A DNA stretch of 64,000 bases from Sipunculus nudus (Eukaryota > Annelida > Sipuncula > Golfingiida > Sipunculidae). The translations under genes were made by a program, and so were the position numbers. The stretch covers positions 24,167,019 through 24,231,018 of the forward strand of contig CM049306.1 in NCBI GenBank assembly GCA_026874595.1, written 5' to 3'. This document shows positions 1-11,900 of this stretch, in pieces (position 1 is the stretch's first letter; each line of letters opens with the position of its first letter). A model generated the notes under the pieces. It ran no database searches. It was not told the DNA's origin and was given only the letters and a program-made list of their open reading frames with translations.

Positions 1-3000
1 ATCCTTATAATTGCAGTTTACTAAGTTTATTACTATTATTTCTCTTTAATGAACTGGTTACTAACATTTATTCTTGGAGGCAAAACAGGTTAAACTACTA
101 AAGGAATCTCTATTATTATTCCGATCAAAATGAATTGTCGTGTCTTACCGTCTTCTTTCGTGATTCTAGTGACCACCGCAGGATCACTCCGGTAACTACT
201 GCTGGAAGTCTTCGCCGTCACTGACATGTCATATTCGGTGTAGGGTCGTAACCCGGTAAAAGTGTAGTAAGTTAACTTTCCAACATCCTGTTTCTTCTGA
301 AAAAAAAACCATAAATTTATTAGAACAAACTGTATATTAGTAGAATACCGATTAAGGTCTGACTAAGGCAGCCTGAAGATTTCTGATCATTCTGCGCTTG
401 GGCAAAAGGGGTATGATGTAGGATATACCGGTCTGGCCTGAAGTTTAGTTAGCGTAGTTAATGTTATGGCTAAATAACCTCAAGTACTTTACGTTTTCAA
501 ACTGGCAGTTATTGAAGATATCTAATGCTTGCGGAGTAAGAACTTTTACGTAAGTTTATTAAGGCACTGTCAGTGAAAATGAGCGTGGGTGCGTAGACTA
601 AGCGCACTAACCGTAATGTCATTTACATGGACTCAAACTGGCGCTCTGTTGCAGATGAAACTAGGGACCCATGGGTCTCGACGCTCAGCTGCATTTGTGT
701 ATAAGGATATTTGTTTATGGGGTTTTCCAAAACATTGGTCCTGTGATCAGTTTGAAGCCCCAAACTGGAGTTATCATCCATAAAATTAATTTGTGAATGG
801 ATGGGCCCTGTGACCTTAACCTCTGACCTAGTGACCCCAAAATCAAAAGCAAACTTCCCCCATTGGCAGGTGCACCACATGTCGATGATGGAAGGATTGA
901 GATGAAAAGGTTGGCTTAAAATGCATCCACAATCTTTCTAATAAAGTGGGTCCTGTGACCTTGACCTTTGATCTCATGACCCCAGAATCAACAGTTCTTA
1001 CTTTAGTGATGGGCCATATATAAGTCAAGTTTGAAACCAATATTTCAAACCAAACTTGGTGTTATCATCTGGAAACTAATATGTGGATAGATGGCCCCCA
1101 TGACCTTGACCTTTGACCTTGTGACCCTAAAATCTATAAGTTACTTCCACTATTGGCAGGTGAGCAACATCTGAAGATGGAAGGTTTGGGACAGAAAGTT
1201 TGGCTAAAAACACATCAACAATCTTTTTAAAGAAGTGGGTTCTGTGACCTTGACCTTTGGCCTTATGACCCCAAAATCAAAACGGTTCTTACATTATTGA
1301 TGGGTCATATATCAGTCAAAATTGAAACCAATATGTCCATCCAAACTGGAGTTATCATCTAGAAACAAATATATGGACAGATGGGCCCCTGTGACCATGA
1401 CCGTTGACCTTGTGACCCCCAAATCAATCAGAATCTTCCCCTATTGGCAGCTCAGCTGTATGTGCAAGATGGAAGGTTTGGGATGAAAAGTCTGGCTTAA
1501 AATGCATCCACAATCTTTCTAAATGAGTGGGTACTGTGACCTTAACCTTTGACCTCATGACCCAAAAATTGAACAGAATCTTCCCCTATTGGCAGGTTAG
1601 CAATATCATGAAGATGGAACGTTTGACATGAAAAGTTTGCCTTCAAATGCATATGCGTTCTTTTTAGAGAAATGAGTCCTGTGACCTTGACCTTTGATCG
1701 TTGGACCCCAAAATCAACACGCTTCTTACTTTAATGGCGAGTTATATACAATTTAAGTTTGAAACCAATATGTCAAACTAAACTGAAGTTATCATCTGGA
1801 AACTAATTTGTGAACAGATGGCCCCTGTGACCTTGACCTTTGACCATGTGACCCCAAATTCATTTATGCTCTCCCCATACTGGCAAGTCAGCTAAATGCG
1901 CTAAATGGAAAGTTAAGGATGAAAAGCTTGGCTTAAAATGCAGCCATAATCTTTTTAAATAAGTGAGTCCTGTAACCTTGACCTTTGGCCTCCTGACCCC
2001 ACAATCATATATGTTAGAACTTGCTTTAATGGTGGGCCATACGTAAGTCAAGTTTGAAATCCATGTGTCAAAACAACCTTGAGTTATCATCTGGAAACAA
2101 ATTTGTGTGGATGGACGGATGGACAGAAAAACAGACAGACAGACACACAGGGTGATTACTATATGGCATCAACTTGTGATCAATACACACACCAGGTTTT
2201 GGGAGACTAGATGTAATTACAGCTGAGAAACTGACATGATTGTTGTCATTTTATAGTTAAAAACGAAGAGAAATATTCGTTAAAATAACAAAAAACACAG
2301 GTGGCGCCACCACTTTTCTGGAACTGACAAAACTAGTCATAGTCACTACTCAAGGCAAGATTCATGATTATTCATGCATTAATTATCAAGATATTGGAGG
2401 TTTTGTATTATATTTTTGATTATTCTGCGGTGTACGTTCAAGCCCCATAGCTCAGCGGATATAGGTCACAGTGACCTAATTTCAGGTTTCCAAGGAGATT
2501 TTTTTATTGACCTCCTTAGATCTTCACTTAGAAGTTTCTAGGACCAGCAATTACGATTTGTGCCCTGCTAATGGACGGCCAGACGCCCCGGACGGACGAC
2601 GGACAAAACGCCATTCCTATACCTCAGTTGACTTACAGTCAGCTGAGCTAAAAAAAACTCGTTATTTATTCATAGAGAAATATGAGTCGGTTAATTCATG
2701 TTTGAATCAGGAACCTACTGGTCAGTAATGGGAATTCACAGCCCCTGTGTCTAACACAGCCTGAACAGTTTGTGAACTGAGTATGGTCACTGGTGATTTA
2801 TAAACACGGAACATGGAAGGGGGAGGGGTGTAGGGAGCGCGTGTCTCCTTTTTCGACCTTAAAAAATATCTGGGAAGTAGAATATTATACACTTAATACG
2901 TAAATGCAGCGCTTGATATTGCGTTCTACACTTATTAAGAATAAATTATCCAGTGCATGGCTGGCTATTACTATAATATTTGCCTCACTTTACGATAAGC

Positions 3001-5942
3001 CAGTTTGTTTCATGAATATGAATTGCCAGTTTTAGACTCATTTTGTTACTAGAAATTTCTGGCATCTGAGATGCCGTAGTATCCCCAGACAAATAAAGCA
3101 TACCCCCTTCTCAAATAGGCATCCTTCTTCTGATGTATATATTGACAGTGGCAGGGCCTAGGTCATATATGTTTGGACTTGCCCGACATCTTAGTGGAGA
3201 TTGTTGTGTCAAATTTGGAGGAAACAGATGCAGTACTTCAAAATTATGGGGTTGACCAGAATCCTATTTCCACAGGTTTGGCCACTGAAGGCTCCTTTGA
3301 CATTGCCCTTTGACATTCCATGCGGATCTTGACACATTGGCAGTTGAACTATATTTGCAGGAGGGAATGCCTGATATGAAAAACTTTGCTTAAAATGCAT
3401 CCACAATCTTTTAACGATGTGGGTCCTGTGACCTTGACCTATGACCTCATTACCCAAAATTAATAGGATTCTTGCTTAAGTTATGGGCCATATATAAGTC
3501 AAGTTTGAAACCAATATATCAATCAAAGCTGGAGTTATCATCAGGAAATGAAATTTTGGTCAAATGGCTCCTGTGACCTTCGATCACCTCTCACCCTGTA
3601 ACCCCATGATTGAGATGGAGCTTCCTCTATTGGCAGGTGAGATATATGTGCAAGGTGAAAGGTCTGGGATGAAAAGTTTGACTTTAAATGGATCTACAAT
3701 CTTTTTAAAGATCTTGGTCCTGTGACCTTGACCTTTGATCTAATGACTCTAAAATCAATAGAGTTCTTGCTTTATTGATGAGCCATATAAAAGTTAAATT
3801 GAAATCCATATATCAATCCAAGCTGGAATTATCATCCAGAAACTAATTTTTGGAGAGATGGCTCCTGTGTCCTCGACCTTTGACCTTGTAACCCCAAAAT
3901 TGATAGGGATCTTCCTGTATTGGCCATATGTGCAAGATGAAAGGTCTGAGATGAATTGTTTGGCTTAAAACGCATCCACAATCTTATTTAAAATGTAGGT
4001 TATGTGACCTTGACCTTTGACCTAATGACCCAAAATCAGTTGGGGTCTTGCTTTTTTAATTGGTCATATAAAAGACAAGTTTAAAATCTGTATATAAATC
4101 CAAGCTGGAATTTCATACGGAAACTACATTTTTTACAGATGGCTCCTGTGGCCTTAACCTCTGACCAAGTCACCTTGTGACCCCAAAATTTATATGGATC
4201 ATCCACTAATGGCAGGTCAGCTCAAGTGCAAGATGGAAGATCTGGCATGTAAAGTTTGTCTTTAAATGCATCCACAATATTTTTAAAGATGTGAGTCCTG
4301 TGACCTTGACCTTTGACCTCATGGAACCAATTAGTTTCTTACTTTAGTGGTGGGCCATACGTAAGTTAAGTTTTAAATCCATATGGCTATCAAAACTGAA
4401 GATATCATAAGAGGTGTGTGATTTTCGACAAATATGGAAATATTCAAGGTCAAGGCCACTCTCACGGTAAAGAACATGACCCAAATTTAAATAGACCTCA
4501 TCCCATAACCCATCTCTCTACATGTTCATATGAATATGAAAGAAATCTGTCCATTTGTTTTTTTTACTAATTATGTTCACAGGACTGTCAAGTGGCAATT
4601 ATATGGGTATTTAAAGGCGCGAGAACAAGAAAAGGAATATAGGTGCCGCCACCAGTTTCCGGTATAACACAACGCTGTCCAAGATGTTCGGTCACCTTGA
4701 TTTTTGGACCAATCCATTCAAGCTCTCTTGAGATATTTAAGAATTTGTGTGATTTTCAGCGAAAATGGACATATTCAAGGTCAAGGTCACTTTCCTAGCA
4801 AAATACATGACACCAATTTACATAGGCTTTGTCCTCTTACCTATATCTATAAACATGTAAAGTTTGATAAAGATCCATAAAATATTTTTGTAGTTATCTC
4901 GCTCACAAGATTTTTCTGCTGCGGTGGCGGGACCGTCAAGAAACTATAGTATCCCGACTTTGTCTGGGGATACAATAATATATTATAAACCACTAAAGGG
5001 GCACTGAAGCGGAGGTAATGTACATATATATAGGCTGTGGTAAGAAAGGGAATTGCTTCAGAAATTTGGTCGTGTGATATATCGAGTAGACAACTGTTGA
5101 ACATCTTTTTGAAACAACCTATATATTAAATAGCACAGTCGCTTGAATCGTTATTTGTGGCTGATATTTGGCCGAAAAGAAGGTCAATTCAGATGTAAAC
5201 AGAGAATCCACGAATTCCGTTCCGAAGGATTCTTCGGAAGGCATTGGTTGGATCAGTATATATTGGTGGTTTTAACATGTTTTAGGCCAACTTATAACGC
5301 ACTGAAAACACGTGAAAAGTTTACTCAACCTGAGTATTTCCCTAAGTTCCCTAAGATATTATTGTTGTTATTGTTATGGTTCTATTTATTTTTCAGAGAG
5401 CGTCCCCTTCAGAGTATTATAAAATTTTAATGGAATTCAATCCTGTTCCTGTGATAATGGTTTATAGTTATTTTTGCGTTAATCCTGCACATAATAAAAA
5501 CGGAAAGTCAACAAATAACCATGCCTGAGTAAAATATAACCTTGCCTAAGGCAAAACAATTGTCAAATACACAATACCATCCATTAGAATAAAATTAAAT
5601 TGCACAACATAAGCAGATCATAGCTTTTTGAAGTCTGAGTTAGAACCCTGTTAAACTACTCATAAACTCCTCAATCCGTGTAGCTTATTTGTTGTAATCT
5701 GCTCACATTGATGACTTTTCAAGTACGAAACTACTCAGGTTGAGTAGATTTCCCTGTAAAACTACTCACTGAGAGCATCATCAGTCCGAGTAGTTTTAAT
5801 TCATGAGGTTGATGAGTTTATGTTTTCAGTGCTGTGACTTTGCATGCATCAGTATTACTTCCTCTTCTTAAATAAATGTTGTTAATAAATGTTGTTGTAA
5901 ATTAACAGATGTAAAAAATATTTTAGCTAATAAACTAACTAT

Positions 5943-5981
<39 letters not shown>

Positions 5982-8900
5982 GAGAGATGTGTGCAACTAA
6001 TTGGTAAGGTTACCTACCGATAGGTTAAAACCACTTGATTTTATTTCAACTTGGTACGTCAGTGAGAACGTCTGACGGTTGTGTAACGTATGCTTCTCCC
6101 ACTTGATGGCAATGCTCTCTTTCGTGACGCTTTGCACCACTAGATTTTTAACGCGAGACGGCTGGACTACAAAAATATCATCATTTCATTACTATATACC
6201 AAACATGAGTTAACATACAGATTGACTACAAAAATACATATTCTTTACATCAACATTAATCAGACATGGGTTAACAGACAGCTGGACTACAAAAACACAT
6301 GATCCTTACAATGACATTAATTACACATGGGTTAACGTGTTAGCGTAAATCTTCGTGTATGAAATTAATAAATTTATTAAACATGAAATACAAGAACGCG
6401 TTGCTATATCTTCCTTTATATTTTTTTATTGTGTCAGAGGCTGTCATGGAATGAACTACTGCCTTAGGAAAACAGCCAGGAACAAAATTTTAAATACATT
6501 CTGATCAGATCGCAGTGATTCCTTTTTTATGAATATATAAAATAATTATAAACATCTGGATGAGGTATCGGCTTCTTTGTTCTCACCTACACGTTCTGGG
6601 TCAATGATAAACGGTGTAATCCTGGAAATCCCATCTCCTGTCTGTGTTACTATGATAGAGTAATTAACCCCTTGATCACACCATTTTCCCCGTTCCTCCT
6701 TACAAATGGTGCAAGTGCATCTGTCTATATAATCTGGACATTCCTTGCTGGAAAAAAAAAGATACATAATCGTTCACACCTTCGGAGAATTTGCGATTCT
6801 ATGGACGATATTTCCATTCAGCTTTAATAAAGATCTCCAACTTCTTCGTTTATCTATAAGTGTATTATAAACCTACTACGAATAAATCGGGACTCAGAGA
6901 AGGGCGATGGTCTGCGATTTTTCAACGATATCGGAATCGCCTTTTTTGTTTCTTTTTTCGGCGCTTTTTTATTCTGTTTTCGAAACCTTAAATGAAGCCG
7001 ACCTAGAATTTTCTAACTTGAAACCTGGGAAGTACAAGGCAAAGGTCCTCGGAAACCTGAAACTAGGTCATGATAACCTATTTTGTGTGAGCAACACAGA
7101 AATCGTCAGCACCAAGAAAGTCAGAAGGGGCACAATTAAATTGTATCCGTTTGGCTTAGAAATTTCTACAGCAACATCCAGGGAGGTTCTTGGCAAATCT
7201 CCTTGGAAACCTGAAATAGGTCAGGATGACCTATATTTTGTGGGCGACTGCATGGCTAAATGTATAATTATGATCACCCAAAATATCAGACAGTGCACGA
7301 ATTGTATCGGCTGCCCTAGGGTCCTCAAATCTAACATCTACTTGGGCAAAGAAAACCAGAAACTGGCTCATGATGAAATATATTCTGCGAGCTACAAGAT
7401 TTTAAGCATCCAGGTAGTCAGGCAAGCACAAACCTTTACTGTTGGACCAAGAACCTTGTGATGTGACACCAAGGGATATCCTAAACAAATCTCCTTTGAA
7501 TCCTGAAATTGGGTTACTGTGGCCTATATTCTGTGAGCTATAAGGGGGGGGGGGGACATGATTTTAACACTGATAAAATCAGATGTGCATTAATTAATAT
7601 GGATGGACCTAGAACCTTCAAACCTAAAATTCGAGGAGGTCCTGGGCAAATCTCCTTCAAGACCCTAGATTAGGTCAAGATGGAAAATCTTGATTTGTGA
7701 TGTTGCGCGGTAGGGCGGCCAGACGTTAATGTTTGTGCCATCGCATCGGGGGCAAACAGTTTTCCACTAGCGTACAGGAGTAAGAAAACAGTTTTATAAC
7801 GAAATATTGACAGATACCATAATATTTTGACATAATTAACACATAGTGTAATCAAGTTTAACTGTTCACGAACCAAGCATAAATTGTTCGTTACAGCTAC
7901 AATTAAGAATTAATAAAAAAAAATCTTTTGTCGAAATTAGTTTCGGGTAGGGGATGGGGTGGAAGTTTGATCACGAGATAATGTTTTCTTTTCTTTTTCA
8001 TTTATCGGCCACAGTACAACCCCATGCACAACGTAAATAAAAGAGGGAGGGTTCTCTACCAGTCAGAGCGTGTATTGAATTATGGGAGTGATCGATAGAT
8101 TATCTATTGTAAACAATGCATATGTACAATTTAAATTTACAGTTTATATCCTGCATGATTGTTAAGTTCATGTTTATATTTGAATTTACATATCATGCAT
8201 GATATTAATGCTTTCAAAATTAATGAACTCAAAGCTTAATTTAAGAAGCCAATGAGAAGAGTAATAGTCTAATTTATATAGCACAAGGGCGCCCTAAGCC
8301 ATGTTTGGTCAGACGACAGGCTGTGTCTTAGAATGCAGGTGGTTTCAGACCGACAAATAAAACAGTTATAACAGGTGGGGGGGTCAAGGGCAACATAAAG
8401 GGCAAGAACAAAGCTGGGGATTTTATGCATGGCTGAAGAAAAGAATACAACTGATCTGAAAGGTGTCGATATGGCAACGGATTTATGTTTAAAGATCTAT
8501 CTGACAATCATCGCCATTTATTGTAATGAAATGTTTTAAGACAAGAGAAACACAAATGACGAGAGTAGCAAATATGCTACAAATGATGCAAATTGATTAA
8601 GGGTCAGTGTTATCTCAACCATAAAAATGAAAAAAAAAATTATAAGTGGCTAAACTTTAGACGAAAAAAAGAAATGCTAACTGCAAATACTTTGTATTCC
8701 ATCATCTGTTATGGGAATAGCTTAATACTGAAAACAAAGTTATTGACACATGACAGTGATATGTCAGCTTTAAAAGTAAATATAGATAGAGAATGACTGG
8801 GAAACGGTACCTTTTGCCAACAGTTTTAAAGCTCAAACTCCAGGTTGTTTTGATGTTCGGTTGCTCAGGGCACCACGTGCACTGAAGCTCCTCCCAGTCT

Positions 8901-11900
8901 TTCGACACACAGGTCATGTTTATTTGAACTGTACAAATAAATGAATATATTTAAAAAATTACTGAATATACACACATACTGGGAGGGAACTGGACAAAGA
9001 AAACATTAATAGAGTAAAGAAGAAATATTAATACTTAAAATACTGATATCAAGGTATAAGACTTGAGAAATTCAAAGTAAATTTGAGAAAAGTACCGATG
9101 TGCTTCTGGAAAATTTAAAAACTCATGATGATATTTTTTTTTATTCTTCAATAACTTTATAATTAAAAAATCAAAATCAAGGTTCTCATTATGGTTCAAG
9201 GTATCACCCGGGTAGACATTTCACAAAATATAGATAACATATCACAACAACATTATGTGGCATTCGAAACTGGTTCGGTTCCAGGAATCCGTTCATTGTA
9301 TAATTGCGAAATCTAAACTGGTTTTGTCGAAACTACGAAACTATCTCCGGAAATGGTTTCGGTTTCGCCAAAGCCACCTACTTGATAATTATACTGATGA
9401 CCCATATATGTAATAAAACCGACGCTTAAGTATTGTAGTGTGAATTAGACATGAATGAAGCTATGATATCAGGGAAACAGTTTTGTAATTGCTCCTGAAG
9501 CATTTGTTGTGCGACTTCGTTGTTCGGACAAGTTAAGAAAGAGCGGACTAGAGTTTCAAGCATCCCACAACAAGGACATCTGTTACTTTCAGACAGACAT
9601 TGTTTGTATGAATGATCCTAGAGACAGCTATGGCCAAGTCTATAAGTCTTGAAATTCAAATATTCTGTTGTCTTTTTCCATAGTTGTAATATATTGGGGG
9701 ATCCGAGGCAAGGCCCTCGTATCTGTATAAAGAGAATGTAAAAGAATTAAAAGACACTGCATGTGTAAATGATGTGTTTAATGAATTCCATAGGACTGTG
9801 CAAGCTGGAAAGAATGATGATTTGTATTTTTCTGTTCTTGCAAGTCACTAGCGTTTCTTGGTTTCCCAGCAGTAACATTTGAGACTGACGGGCACATAAA
9901 ATCTGGACACGGACCATGATATAACTTTTAGAATAAATGTATACATAGCTTTGAATTTGTTCATCTGTTTTCTAAGTTGCAAGCTAAGTTCAAATAAAAG
10001 TTTTTTATTACTGGTTTAAGAAGTGCACCCGTGACTAGCTTAGCAGTCTTGTGTCGGAGATTTTTTTTTTCAAATAGGGACCCAGGATATGACGCTCAGC
10101 TGTATTTGTCTGTAAGGATATTTTTAAAGATTTTTTTTTCGAATGACGGTCCTGTGACTTTAACCAATGACCTTTTGACCAAATTTTCTGAGAACTTATT
10201 ATCCTTGAACTTGCAGCATTTACATTATTGTAACAATCTTCTAAAAAATGTGGGTCCAGTGACGTTGACCGCTGACCAGGTAACCTCAAAATCAACAGAT
10301 ATCTTCCAATTTGGGCAAGTAAGCTATGTATGAAAGATGGAAAGTTTGGGATGAGAAGTTTGATTTACATTGCATCCACAATCAGTTTAAAGCTAATGTT
10401 CCTGTGACCTTCACCTTTCACCTCTGGATCATGAAAATCAAAATAATTCTTACTTAAGTGGGGGTCATTAATAAATCAAGTTTAAAGCCAATCTGTCTAG
10501 CCAAAGCAGAATTATTTTCCATAAATTACTTTGTGAATGGATGGGCCCTGTGACCATGACCTTTGACCCTATGACCCCAAATCGATAAGAATCTTCCGCC
10601 ATAGGCAGGTAAGTAATACCTTTAAGATGGAAGGTTTGTGATGAAAAGTTTGACTTGAAATGCATACACATTCCTTTCAAAGAAATGGGTCCTCTTACCT
10701 TGACCTTTGACTGTTGGACCCTAAAATCGATACTTCTTACTTTAGTGGTGAGCAATATATAAATTAAGTTTGAAACCAATATGTCAGAATAAACTAGAGT
10801 TATCATCTGGAAGCTAATTTGTGAACAGATAACCGCTGTGACCTTGACCTTTTGACCCCAAATTCATTATGATCTCTCTATACTGGCAAGTCAGCTAAAT
10901 GTGCTAGATGGAAAGTTTGGGATGAAAATATTGGCTTAAAATGCAGCCATAATCTTTTTAAATAAGTGAATCTTGTTACCTTGACCTTTGACCTCATGAC
11001 CCCAAAAATCATACATGTTCTTTCTTTAGTGGTGGGCCATGTGTAGGTCATGTAAGAAATACATAAGTCAATCCAACCTGGAGTTATCGTCTGGAAACAA
11101 ATTTGTGTGCATGGACAGACAGACAGTCTAGACGGCTAAACAGACAGACAGACAGGGTGATTACTATAGGGCATCCACTGTGATCAATAAACACACCAGC
11201 TTTTGGGACACTAGATGGAATCATAGCTGAGAAACTGACAAAACTAGTCATGGTCAATATTTAAGGCAAGTTTCATGTCAATCCATACATTCATTATCAA
11301 GATATTGGAGGTTTTGTGTCATTTTTTTTATTATTCTGGGGGTATTTACAAGCCCCGTAGCTCGAAGGATATAGGTCGCAGTGATCTAATTTTAGGTTTC
11401 AAAGGAGAATTTTTATTGACCTCCCTGGATGTTCACTCAAAAGTTTCTAGGACCAGCAAGTACGATTTGTGCCCTGCTGACGAACGACCGGACGGCCAGA
11501 CGACCGGATGGACGACGGACAAAGCGCCATTCCTATACCTCAGTTGATTTACAGTCAGCTGAGCTAAAAACCGATAACAGTAACTTTTGCTAATATTAAG
11601 AATTATTACGTTTCCATACTAGAGGATAACCAAAGAACTTATATTTAACTTTGTATATTTACATGTTATTTTTCATACTATAAAAGCTAAGTGACCAATT
11701 ATTTATATAATTAATTAACTGTTTTCAATAGTATGATGTGTAATGTAATCATTATTATTTATTTTGTCCCGATGGGAAGTGAAGGTCCAACATTGTGGCA
11801 TAATTTCTCTGTATGATTAATTAATTTTTAATGTATAGTTTTTTATGTTTCCCTTTGTTATTGTCAATGTTATGTTACCTATGTTATTATCAAAAGCATA

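Noticed and set aside
6907-7461. 184-codon plus-strand frame, the longest in the window
   Set aside because: Its codons follow diverged copies of an interspersed repeat tail that also occurs elsewhere, and the product has no domain. It is inside a receptor intron on the opposite strand.
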